This document shows, piece by piece, positions 35,430-45,862 of a stretch of DNA of 64,000 bases. The translations under genes and the position numbers were made by a program. The stretch spans positions 682,001 through 746,000 of the forward strand of contig JAHSVC010000043.1 in assembly GCA_021397845.1 (NCBI GenBank). Direction: 5' to 3'. The notes under the pieces were generated by a model. That model had not been told where the DNA came from, made no database searches, and saw nothing but the letters and a program-made list of their open reading frames with translations. Every line of letters starts with the position of its first letter. Positions within the stretch are counted from its first letter, which is position 1. This DNA is from Areca catechu. Lineage: Eukaryota > Streptophyta > Magnoliopsida > Arecales > Arecaceae.

Positions 35430-35780
35430 ATGACACGTTGATACTATGGCCCAAAATTTGTTTAAGGTGGTTGTCCCAAGATGGCATTGTAAGTTGATGG
35501 GGTTCGGACTACTACGAAATTGATGGAGAGTATCTTTTATCATGATTCAATGCCAAGGGTTACAGGTAGTATTTTTTTTCTTCAACTCTGACTTGGTTAC
35601 CTCCGAACCCAGTCAAAGGCACAGGATACCTCTGTAGTTTATTTTTAGACAAACCCATTCTGGAGAATGCATCATAAAGTAAAACATCTACAGAGCTTCC
35701 ATTGTCTATTAGAAGCTGAAACTATAACTAGATCATCATGTGGGACCTGAACTCCCTGGAGGTCATCATTTGAGAAGCAT
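35430..35780 (-). pseudogene. Protease remnant, Tat element 1
   Basis: On the minus strand the sequence encodes LYDAFSRMGLSKNKLQRYPV then PLTGFGGNQVRVEE, matching the Tat protease stretch with its L-x-x-F-x-G block. The D-S/T-G active site before it is degraded. It lies between gag and RT as expected. Confidence 0.6.
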
Positions 35781-36099
35781 ATGGAGTTGTTGCTCCTGAA
35801 CCTTTTGGAGCATCCTCTTTGGCACTTCTCTAGTTTGTTCGCCGATGTAGCATGCTTACCCTTCCATGGGTTGGCCTCTGGTTGGGCAGTTCGGCTTCTT
35901 CAATAGCCCTCTGATGGGCATTAACTTTGGTTCGGAGCTCGGAGTGGCTGACATACTTTTCCATATACCCCCTCTTGATCAAGTCTTCTATAGCATCCTT
36001 AAGTTGGATGCATTCTTCGGTGTTGTGGCCATGATCCTTGTAGAATCGGCAATATTTATTTTTATTCCTCGTAGTGGAGGATGTCTTTATGGGGCATGG

Positions 36100-37200
36100 C
36101 CGTTGTAGGTAGCTTTCTTTTCTATCTCTATCAGGATCTTTTCCCTTAGGAGATTAAAAGGAGTGTATGAATCAAGTTTTTTGCCCACATTTTGGGCTTG
36201 GGACTACGCCGTCGAGTAGAGTCATTGTTGCTGGGGAGTACAGGGGAACTCATCCCCTTTCTATTTTTCTTCTTGGAGACAAACTTTCCTTCGATCAGGC
36301 ACCGATTTGCTGCTTGCTCTTCGGCATCCGCATACTTCTGAGCCCTTGATAGGAGTTCGACATAACTTGTCGGGAACCTTTTATCTAGGGAAAATATGGA
36401 CCTGGATGATCGTAGGCCCTTTTTCAAAGTGGACATGGCCACGTGCTCATTGAGATCGAGAATCTCAAGGGTGGCCGAATTGAGTGTTGCAATATATCTC
36501 TAAGACTCTCCCCTTCATTTTGGTGAAGGAGGAACAAATTGTCCATGTTACGAGGTATTGTACGGCAAGTCCTGAAATATGAGATGAACATTTTTTCCAA
36601 TCACAAAAGGAATCAATGGTACCTGGATGTATGCTCGAATACCACATTCGAGCCACCTTTTTCAGAGTGGTAGGAAAACGCGATAGTGCAGTGCATCGGA
36701 AGCTCCTTAAATCATCATATGGGTCTTAAAGCTGCCCAGATGGTTAAGCGAATAGGTAGTCCCATCGTAAGGTTCCATCTGGGGGACCTTAAAGTGCCGA
36801 GGGACTATTTCCTCTATTATTCTGGAGGTGAAAGGAGGCCTCAAGTCATAGGCCATGACTTCACCATCTCTTCTTTGATCGTGGAGCCTCGCGATCTATG
36901 ATTCAAGCATCTTGAACTTCTCTTCGTAGTCATAGATGGTTTCTTTTCGTCTAGCACTTCTAGGAGTAGAGTCTTTGGAAGAGATTGAGGAGGATCTTCT
37001 GGTTCTCTTCCTCTCAAGTCGACTATCGCTAACTTATGGCGTTGGTGACTTCGGCCTTCATGAGAAAGCTGACTTTGAGGGAGTGTCGGGTAGACTCACG
37101 GTGGTGGTCCTCTCTTGTTTAGACCGATAGCTATGCTTGGAGGTGGCTGGTGTGCGCTTGCTTGGAGGGCAGCTTCTTGAAAATTTTGAACCATGGTTGT
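36100..37200 (-). pseudogene. gag, Tat element 1
   Basis: The frame 36,656-36,465 encodes RMWYSSIHPGTIDSFCDWKK, matching the retrotransposon gag core (A-W-Y-S-x-L-x-P-G-S-I). The frame 36,442-36,146 encodes KRFPTSYVELLSRAQKYADA followed by a basic tail with KSKKKNRKG-type residues. Upstream, 37,190-36,900, the minus strand reads through DSRLERKRTRRSSSISSKDS and KETIYDYEEKFKML, the variable N-terminal part. Frames are broken several times. Confidence 0.7.
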
Positions 37201-37422
37201 TAGTGCATCAACCCGGTTCAAAAGGGCTTCGAATTGGTACTATTCTACAACCAGAGTAGGAGGTGGGATGCTATTCTCTGCCAGGGGTCATTCCTTTGAG
37301 AGGGAGGATGTCCCCTGCTTGTTGAAGCATTTTGAGTTCTTCCTTTCACCATTATGGTTTCTTCAAACTCTCATTTTCAAGAGGGAGCGACCATACGTCG
37401 TCGACAGTTGCTGCTGCGCTTT

Positions 37423-37443
37423 CCCCTACCTAGCATGCCAATC
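37423..37443 (-). other. Probable primer-binding region, Tat element 1
   Basis: Minus-strand TTGGCATGCTAGGTAGGGG directly follows the likely LTR end. Position and the TGG-start, GGGG-rich form suit a Tat primer site. I cannot name the tRNA. Confidence 0.4.
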
Positions 37444-38437
37444 TATTGGCATAAACCCTTGCAAACTGGATGGAGCAACTGGATTGCTGGTCCGCCTCCC
37501 TGGGTACCTGCAAAACAAGTCCCTGACTAGATTTTCTCCGGTGGGGGACACTCCGATGCCTAAGTCAATAAAGGTTCAAGCAACAGAATGGAGAGCTTGG
37601 AGAGAGAGAGAGAGTGAAAGTGACTCCAGATTGCTTACCATGAGTATTCCCTCTTACCAGTATTTATAGAAGTGGATGTAACAGAATGCAGTTAAGCCCA
37701 CTTGCTTTTAGATAGGGAGTTAGTTAGCCTAACATCCCCGTAACCATAAGTGGTTACTGCCGGATTCTGGCCATTTCGATATTGTTGGAATTGGAGTTAG
37801 TGGCCATGTGGTGGGTTATAATAAACATACTCCCTCTGATAATTTCAGGTCAAGATTAAATGGAGATTTACTTCAGAGCCACTCCTTCAAAAGTGACCGA
37901 TGTCAGATTGGTTGATCGCCTTGTGCCTATCTTTTTCGGAGTAATCCGAAGTCATCTTAACCATTTGCATCGGAGCTGCCTTCTTCAAAGTGGGCTGGAG
38001 TTTTGCTTCAAACTTATCCTCTTCAGATCAAGCTGAGAGTTGAGGTATCTATCTTCTTCGGACCAGTCAGTCCGTAGAAGACTAGTTAGCCGTTGGGACA
38101 ACATGGGTCAGGATATGCTTCGGGACTGATGTCTTCGATACGGGCTGAAGACTGACCCAACGATGTGGCTAGGATGATGATGTCGAATCATGTTTTACAG
38201 TCGTAGAGTCACCTTCGAGTTTTCTAGCTAGGATGACTGGTTCAGAAGGATTCATTGGACGGTAATCACCTTCGAGGCTTTCTAGTCCCTAGAGTACTGG
38301 CAGAACTAGGATATTGCGCAGTATAGAGGAGAGTCGGGATAACAAGCCAGAGCCGATGTATCAGACGAAAGCCATCATCAGTTGCCCAACAGGAACGTGA
38401 TATATCAAAACCTTCCCCGAGCCAGCTTATCACAACA
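37444..38437 (-). repeat. 5' LTR of Tat element 1
   Basis: It carries the block shared with 5.2 kb and 59.6 kb: CCTGCAAAACAAGTCCC and GGTGGGGGACACTCCGATGC then AAGTCA. On the minus strand a TATA-like TCTATAAATA is the complement of 37,661-37,670, followed by a GA-rich leader (GAGAGAGAG) in the complementary direction. The start is set at minus-strand TGTTGTGATAAG (38,437) by inspection only. No second copy is available to confirm the ends. Confidence 0.5.
37661..37670 (-). promoter_or_regulatory. TATA-like box in the Tat 1 LTR
   Basis: Minus-strand TCTATAAATA, in the LTR interior, in the same place relative to the conserved CTCCGATGC block as the TATA-like box at 5371-5380. Confidence 0.4.
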
Positions 38438-38634
38438 AAATATATGAGAGAACTGACTATACTCGAAGCTTTTGAGTGACTTTTGTTTGTCATTTCATAA
38501 TACATGTCCATATAGTACACTAGATAATTTTTGGTACATAATTTAAAATTTTTTTTGATGTATATCCGATAAAAACTCAAATATACCTTAAGGTAACTTG
38601 ATATATAGCTCATTGGATAAAATGTTATCAGTAC

Positions 38635-38929
38635 TTTTTTATTTATAAAAAAAAAGGATGGGGGGATAAATTCCGGTGTAGTTACCTCCTTCGAGCCCCA
38701 ACCCGCCAGACTATGTTCGATTCGAACTGCAAGTTTACGCATGTACCACAGGTGAGTATGTCAGCCTGATACCACTAAATGATGAAGTAGTGCGCTCTCT
38801 CACCACCCCGATCACATGCTCCAGAAAATTTCTGGTTTAATCGAGTCATCCCGTAGAGATCATGTCTCAAATCCATGACCGATGGAGGCGAGTTTAAGCC
38901 TCTACCAACCGGGCTACCGTCTTAGCGGT
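38635..38929 (-). mobile_element. tRNA-derived SINE with 7-bp target duplication
   Basis: Exactly flanked by TCAGTAC at 38,628-38,634 and 38,930-38,936. On the minus strand the head has an A-box-like TAGCCCGGTTGG, then about 30 bases on a degenerate B-box-like GGATTTGAGAC, the spacing expected of a pol III tRNA-type promoter. The 3' end is a T-run followed by an A-rich tail. Length is about 295 bases, typical for plant SINEs. A frame crossing it (38,742-38,266) is incidental. Confidence 0.65.
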
Positions 38930-38937
38930 TCAGTACA

Positions 38938-39963
38938 CAGTACTTAGGCTAAATGATTTCACGAGTAAGTAGATTTGAAAGAGGAGAAACTGACTCGTAA
39001 AGGATGAGAAAGGTCTCACAGATGGATAAAGAGGGAATAAGGCATGACGAGGAAGAGAAGAAGAATATGGGTTGATAGCCTTATGGATGATGCTTCATAT
39101 ATTTTCATTTTTACATCATTTAAGTCATGGGATGGACAAACTTCATTAGTGGATAAATTATACCCTACATCATGCATGTATACTATGTATTGTGCACCAT
39201 GCCAGTCTCCTCCCTATGAGCCCCATTCGTTATGCTCTCATCATGGTCCACCCAATGGAAACATAGTGGTTGGTATGGTGCAAGGCTCGGCTAAGTTGGA
39301 ACACATGGTATATAGGGTATAATTTCTCCTACCAGTGAAAAACATCCTGTTTCGGTTTAACTTTTTGATTTCAATTTAAGAGGATGCGATAGGAATATAT
39401 GAAAAAAAAAAGGTACTCTATACAACGTTCTTTAATGCATGCATTGGAGGATTTTTGTTCAACTTATCCAAACCATCATCCTAGTAGCCATTCTAGCACA
39501 GCCAGTCCACAACAGGTTGTTATATATAGTGGATCTCGATGCCAGTTCTATATTTAAATCTTTAAATTCTAATAATAATGATCGTTGACTTCAATCATTT
39601 CCATGGGCTTGATCCTGACACTGATGACCAACGGCTTTCTGCATGACTAAATGTATAACCATCAATTTCATGCATCCAGTCAAGAAACATAAGCTGCAAA
39701 TTTTACAATATTAATCCGAGAGCTTATTGCTATCCTGACTCTAATGACCAACGGCTTCTTCGTCATCCAGAGCTTATTTGAGTTACACAAGCCCGACGAC
39801 AATAATACGAATCTTGTGGACCGTGGAATCAATTTCTTTGGCATTCTTGATCTCTTAAGAAAATAGATGCAATGTAGTTTCTATAGGCCGGTTGGAGTAG
39901 TTCATCATTTGCTCCATTTGATTTACTTATCCGTTCAAGGCCATCCACCCAGTCCATATCACC
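38938..39963. other. Intergenic DNA, no gene
   Basis: Moderately AT-rich. No repeat boundary or coding frame recognised. A partial repetition of GACTCTAATGACCAACGGCTT occurs near 39,615-39,640 and 39,736-39,756, with a few differences. Confidence 0.45.
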
Positions 39964-39971
39964 ACCGTGGA

Positions 39972-40243
39972 TTAGGGCTGGAACTGGGCCGGCCCAAAGT
40001 TCATTGAGCCAGCCCAGTCCAAATTTGGATCAATTTCGGATCACATTTTAAAAATTTTGGACCGAATCCGGATATCCCTTTGATCTAAAAATTAAATAGA
40101 CTTTATTTTACAGCTCGAAATCTAGTCCAATATACTTAAATTTAATCTAAAATCTGGATCAATTTTGATCTGACTTGAAATTTATTAAACTGGTCTAGTC
40201 TAATTTTATATAATGAACTTTGAACCAGCTCAGCCCTAGCCCT
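39972..40243. mobile_element. hAT-type MITE with 8-bp target duplication
   Basis: ACCGTGGA flanks it at 39,964-39,971 and 40,244-40,251; eight bases is the hAT hallmark. The left end reads TTAGGGCTGGAACTGGGC and the right end, reversed, AGGGCTAGGGCTGAGCTGG, so the termini are imperfect inverted repeats built on TAGGGCTGG. Length 272 bases, AT-rich interior, no coding capacity. It needs a transposase supplied in trans. Confidence 0.75.
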
Positions 40244-40251
40244 ACCGTGGA

Positions 40252-41205
40252 TGCTTAGAGCAACAGGGCTCAAACAGGCTTCACGAGCTTCTTGGACGTA
40301 GAATTCTCGGATGGCTCCCCCAACTAAAGTTACATGATTACAGTGTCAGCTTGTTTCAAAATTTTATTGCCTTTGAGCAGTGTGCTATGGGGACCTGCAA
40401 TGCCACGAAACTGTTTAATTATGCTGCCTCATGGTTTACTTGACAACCGAGCCAATCCTAGACTTTGACTAAATGAAACCTATGGGATGCACGTTCCTTC
40501 CTGTTGGAGGAAAGAGATCGAGGTGCGGGTGAACGACGGCCACAAAACAATTTAGAGGGGAGAAATTTAAGACCGCAGAAAACTAGCGGCTATGGAACGC
40601 CCGATCAGCAAATACAGATGATGACTGATGAATGTCTATAATTACTGCATATATTATTATTTATATATTATTAATTTTTTATAATTATATAATATTATAG
40701 TTCTGAAATCTTAAAATTAACAAATAATTGGACATCCAAATAAGAAAAATGATTAGATGGCAGAAAAATAGTGGTCCCTTTGTAAAGTTTTATTAAAATA
40801 ATAATTTTTAATATTTAATTTCTAAAGTATAGCCATTCCAAATAAATTTCCTTAACTATCGTGTTTCTGTCGAGTGGGATGCAACTAGGAATCGTAACCG
40901 CAACTTTTCTTGTAGGATTTAACCTACGAGTTCCCTCTAAGAGACTCACGGGTACAATCTATGACTTCTCTCTAAGAGAGAGGTCAGGGGGTCCAAGGTG
41001 CGTTTTCCATTTAAATATTTTAATAAAAAGGAAAAACCAAAAATTAAATAAAATTTTTAAATATTAATTAAATAAATTAAATAAAATTAAAAAAACTTCA
41101 TTAATTTATTTAACATGATATTTAATAAATATATTATAATATATTTTATATTAATAAATATTTAAAATTTAAAATATAATAAATATAATTATAAATATAT
41201 ATATT
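40252..41205. other. AT-rich DNA, no gene
   Basis: No coding frame. It becomes very AT-rich toward 41,205, directly at the edge of the GC-rich LTR. Confidence 0.45.
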
Positions 41206-42444
41206 TGATGTGGCAGGATCGCAGACGTGGGATACCTGTCGGATGCCATGTCAGAGTATGCTGTTATGGTGGATGTTTCCTCCCGGACTCCTTTTCCGGG
41301 CAGAGCTCCCTCGTCGGCCTGAGCTCCCTTAGAACGCCGGAGTCGCCTGCCGAGATCGAGCACCGTCCTCCGCCAGGTTGGTTCCCGCGAGGCTGGGACG
41401 CCTAGGCCGGAGCTGAGCGACCTCCCCAGATCGAGCCCCTCGAAGCTGGGTTCCGCGTTTCGGAGTCGAGCTCAGCCCTCCTCCGCCACGTGGAGCCCCT
41501 TCGAGGTCGAGCCCTCCCATCTGGGATCGCGTGCCGCCCTCCTCCGCCAGGTCAAGCGGTCCGGAGTCGAGCCCCGCGTCCGGAGTCGAGCTCAGCCCTC
41601 CTCCGTCACGTGGAGCCCCTTTGAGGTCGAGCCCGGCGGAACCTAGTCTTGCTCTCCAACTCGGCCACCACTTCGGCCAGGGCGCCAACCGCCAAGGAAA
41701 CATCGCCTTCTCTCCAGGACGCCGGCGAGCCTCCCGAGGGCCGCGAAGCAGTGCCCACCATGCTGCAATAACTGCCCGCCACTGCCACTTATGCCAGAAG
41801 AGAAGGGAAGGAAGCTCCCTGACCAAGACGCCATGCCCTCCACCAACCGTCCGTACTGCCAGGAAAGGGGGCCAGTCGAAGGGCACGAATCCCGGGGCGA
41901 CGACTTCCGATCGAGGCTCTGCCAGGTTTTTTGGGATGGTGCAACCAGAAGGAATGTCAAAATGCATGGAAGCTTCCCCTACCACGTGTCAAAAAAGACG
42001 TCACATCCACGGCACGATCCCTCAACACACGCGCCTGCCACACGGGGAAGTTCCCAAGGCAAGCCAAGCTAAAAACCCAGTAAAAGTAAGCCAAAATAAC
42101 TCAATACAACAGAACAACATTAGACCACGGAAGGGGGGCAATTGAGAAAGGGGAAGAGGCCACACAGGAGGACCATTCCACCTTGGCCACCGTCTTTCCC
42201 AGCTCGTCTTCACTCCCATACTCATACACTCCTAGCGTGGAGTCCATCCAGAGGGGCTCGACCGGGAGGAACCTGTTCCCCTAGATCATCATTGACTTGA
42301 TTGTCGAAGTGCCCCGACTGGGATCCCGGACCGGGTCTCTAACATTGTTCCTTGCAGGTCTCGAGATACGGGAAGCACCTGGAAAGATGATTGGCGGTCT
42401 GACGTCCACAGCAGCTACGGACCGCGTTGATTTTGACGGCAACA
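41206..42444 (+). repeat. Solo LTR, Tat family of element 2 (GC-rich)
   Basis: It starts TGATGTGGCAGG and ends GGCAACA. Its right half matches the complement of the LTR at 59.5-60.7 kb: GTCCATC-A-GGGGCTCGACC, GTGCCCC-CTGGGATC-CGG, and TTGCAGGTC before the end. Internal sequence repeats CGGAGTCGAGCTCAGCCCTC and a TGGAGCCCCTT-GAGGTCGAGCCC unit, again like the other LTR. Flanks are ATATT and ACATT, four of five matching, a plausible decayed duplication. No internal region adjoins. The large opposing frames (41,329-41,985 and 41,531-42,145) are GC-driven shadows. Confidence 0.65.
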
Positions 42445-44299
42445 ACATTAAAAATATATTATAATATATTAAAAATATATTATAATATATTATAATATTA
42501 TATTTTAATATAATGAAGATGTGATTTTGTTGCTAGTGAAATTACTTTTTGAAAATGTTTTACATGATTTTATAATTATTATGAAGTTACATTTTCAAAT
42601 TACAATTTCATTCCCTACCTTCTTTTTTTTTTTCTTCAATGCCATGGACACATGGTTCCCCACCCCCTTCCATCCCTTTAATTTTTTTCCTTCTTTCCCA
42701 TCACCCCCCTCTCCTTCACATTTTTCTCTCAGTCTCTTACTTTCTCACATATTTTAATAATTTATTTATTTAATATTTTATTGATTAATTTATTATATTT
42801 ATCTAATATTTATTTAAATATAAAATAATTAAATTTATTAATATTTATTTATATTTTTTATCGATATATTTTAAACGATGTTAACTTTCAAAACTGAAAG
42901 GCCGTTCTCATAGACCATACCATAGTGCAGCCAGGATGACGATACATGGTTCCATAGCAAAGAGCACTTGTTAGTATGAAAAAGCTTACGACGTGGCAGC
43001 CAGACAAACCAAGCAAGAGACATTACCATGTATCATGAAGTTGAATGTTAAACATTTGATTTCATTATAAATTTAAAATTAATATAATTATAATATATTT
43101 TGTTATTATAGTAATATAGTGTACTAAATTATTATATTATATAATAATATTATTGTATGTTTTCAAAATAATATTAGTATAAATACAAAATATAATATAT
43201 CGTAATACATTAATATAATGCTAATAGTTTAATACATAATATATTGTTATAAATATATATGATATTAGTATATTTAAGTTTGTATTATAGAAAAATAAAT
43301 ATTATAATATATAATATTATTATATTATAATGATCAAGTATATTATATCATTAATATATAGTATCATTAAAATGATATATACTAATATAGTATATTATAA
43401 TTATAGTAAATTCATTATATTATAATGAGTAATATAGTAATTAAAATATAGTATATTAAATGAATATATATATTTAATAATAGTATAGTATATTGTTTAG
43501 TTTAATACATAATATATTATTATAAATATATATGATATTATTATATAAAGTTTTTAGTATAGAAAATAAATATTATAATATATAATTATTATATTATAAT
43601 GATCAAGTATATAGATCATTAATATATAGTATCATTAAAATGAATAATATAGTAATATGTTATATTATAATTATAGTAAACGCATTATCTTATAATGAAT
43701 AATATAGCAATTAAAATATAGTATATTAAAATGAATAATATTATATTATAGTAATAGTATATTATAATTGTATAGTATATTAAATATTATAGTATAGCTT
43801 ATTATGTTCATTTCTTATATTAAAATTAATATGGTATGTTATAATAATAATATATGCATTTTATTATAATATTATAATAGTATTTAATTATTTTATCATA
43901 ATAATATAATATAATATAATAACCTGATACATTATTATAAAAATATATTATATTAGCATAATATCATATTATTATATGATAATTATTTAATTATATTAAA
44001 AGCACCTGCATTATTAGATTTGGAGCCAGCCCCATTAGGGAAGGTGTAGTTAATTTATAATTTTTAATCAGTTATAAGTTTATGAAGTTATTTGTTTATT
44101 CATTATTGGTGCTATGGTTGTCATTGTCTCTGGTATATTTCATCTATAGAAAACTTAGAATAAAGACACAGTCATATAAAAATAAATAATTTTGTAATTA
44201 ACTTTATTAAGTTTTAAGAGTATATTTAAAATTTTTAAAATACAAAATTTATTATTTAAACTTAATATGAGATCAATACATAATATAATACATAAATGG
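42445..44299. other. Extremely AT-rich DNA
   Basis: Dominated by ATATTATAAT-like sequence from about 42,770 to 44,000. Two long direct copies are listed separately. No coding frame. Regions of this kind melt easily, but no function can be read from the sequence. Confidence 0.5.
43228..43745. repeat. Two-copy tandem duplication, about 270 bp, AT-rich
   Basis: TTTAATACATAATATATT(G/A)TTA begins at 43,228 and again at 43,501. Both run on through TATGATATTA, GATCAAGTATAT, ATATATAGTATCATTAAAATGA and ATAATTATAGTAAA. They differ by small indels and substitutions. Confidence 0.7.
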
Positions 44300-45857
44300 A
44301 TCCTAGAGATATATCCTACATTCCACAAGATCGTTGTCTCCTCCTACATGCAAGTTACTTCCGATGAGGCATTAGTTTCACTTTACTCGATTCCTGATGC
44401 TCTCTCGGACGCTCTATATAAACGAATGCTTCCTATATAGCTGTCTCTAGTATCAATCCCTCGCCTATGTACTCTTCTCCATGTCCTAAGTATCTCTAAT
44501 GTGTCATATAGTCTGGCGCAATAGTATAATCAAAATGCATAGCAACATCCTCAATAGACATGAGCTATCTAATGTCCTTATGAAGATAACTGACCGTAGA
44601 TATGTACAGAGTGAACTCTAGCATCGGATATAGAGAGATACTATATAGTCAAGTATCTTGTTTGTGCTGAGCTAGAGAAGGTACTCCTGACGATGATGCA
44701 TACGGGAAAGGCAAAGAAGTCTCATCCTCTTTGCGACGTCTTGAGCAAATGCTCAAAACTAGATATGTGTATCTCGTGGATAGCATGAAGGACGATATCA
44801 CATATCTTTAGGATGGGTTGTAAGGATATGGATATGGAACCTACCTAGGAAGCTAATGTATCATCACTACCCAATGCTCTGAAATATACAAGTATATAAT
44901 TAGTTACATAAAAATAATTATCTATAGACAATGATAATTTAAATAATTTAAATCCTTACCATATAATCAAATATTGCACATTATGATTGATGAATCACCA
45001 AGTAATAATGTGATACCACTACAAATATAGATCATGATAATCCATGGTACCATTAGTAGGAGCACCATCTATAACATATTCTCGATAACTCTTCCAAAAC
45101 TGAATAGTTGCTGATGAGTGATGGGACTAATCCTAATTAACTCATCCTCTAAGATCAATATGGTGCAATGCTGCATTTCTGATTTGGTATAGACTGGTGG
45201 ATTCCAAATTGCCTCAACACTCTATTAATGAAGTGCCACTCTACGATATGGAAACAAATAAATGGTATTGGCAACACCATATATCTGGTCAAGTAATAGT
45301 AATCTGGTATCTATGCAAGAATGTTAGGAGTATATGGCTACCATATCACCTGTTTATGAAGAATGTAGAATATAAAATTCAAACAAAATAAGGTAAAAGA
45401 TATTATAGACTTAAAAATGTATTTTTATTCCTTGCTTCAATCTCAGGTGATCAGGATTATAATCAATATGAAGAGACAGTATGTGTCAGCACTCTCGTGA
45501 CCAAAAAGTATCCCTCCATTTGCACATGGAACAGATTACATAAATTATATAACCCAGTAATATCATTAATCTTATATATCAATAAAATTTAATGCTTATC
45601 TTATTCCTAACGAACCCTGTGGTAATCTAGCTCCACCATCATCTAGACCACCCACCATAGGATCTGCAACCTATAGAGCTAATTTGCGAGGTGCTATGTT
45701 GGAAATCTATCCTACGCCCATAGCTATAATTATAACAGAGGTATGGTTATATTATGAACATCTCTCTTGCTTGACCTACACATCTTTCTGTACAACCATA
45801 TAGGGCCTGCTTGACCTACATATCTTTCTGTACAACCATATAGGGCCTGCACTACCC
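44300..45857 (-). pseudogene. Plant mobile domain (PMD) gene, 3' part
   Basis: Minus-strand reading, with frame changes, gives HIVEWHFINRVLRQFGIHQS (complement of about 45,190-45,250), the signature late block of the PMD (aminotransferase-like mobile) domain. Earlier, near 45,700-45,790, it encodes a HNITIPLL-L-LWA-DRFPT stretch, the L-L-Q-L-W-A-W-E-R block. After the HIVEWH block come ISPITHQQLFSFG-like residues and a poorly conserved C-terminus. Stops are frequent. The gene continues to the right of the gypsy insertion (54,221-54,720). PMD proteins include the host factors MAIN and MAIL1 and many transposon-borne relatives; this copy lies next to a MULE transposase. Confidence 0.7.
45769..45848. 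repeat. 40-bp perfect tandem duplication in the PMD remnant
   Basis: GCTTGACCTACA(C/T)ATCTTTC...ATATAGGGCCT occurs twice without a gap, one base different. It lies just left of the gypsy insertion point and duplicates part of the PMD coding sequence. Confidence 0.85.
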
Positions 45858-45862
45858 TAATT

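Larger units (their letters stand above)
30250..38437 (-). mobile_element. Tat-lineage Ty3/gypsy element with antisense ORF, left end truncated
   Basis: On the minus strand: LTR (38,437-37,444), primer region, gag, protease, RT, RNase H plus a second RNase H-like domain, integrase, then a 3' region with tandem repeats and an opposite-strand spliced frame. The second RNase H, and the antisense frame between integrase and the 3' LTR, are features of the Tat lineage. No 3' LTR is visible left of 30,250, so the element is truncated there. Stops are scattered, but RT keeps a 270-codon open frame. Confidence 0.75.

Noticed and set aside
38600..38634. A second A-box-like TAGCTCATTGG on the plus strand.
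   Set aside because: The nearest B-box-like GTTCGATTCGAAC is about 100 bases away, too far for a tRNA promoter. It lies outside or crosses the SINE boundary.
38628..38936. A possible tRNA gene on the minus strand, suggested by A- and B-box-like motifs.
   Set aside because: No cloverleaf of 70-90 bases can be folded, and there is an exact target duplication around 295 bases. A SINE fits better.
41329..42145. Long frames on both strands (218 and 204 codons).
   Set aside because: They overlap each other inside a GC-rich solo LTR with internal repeats. The length comes from few stop codons, not from a gene.
41206..42444. A host CpG-island promoter.
   Set aside because: The sequence aligns with a Tat-family LTR at 59.5-60.7 kb and has no adjacent gene.
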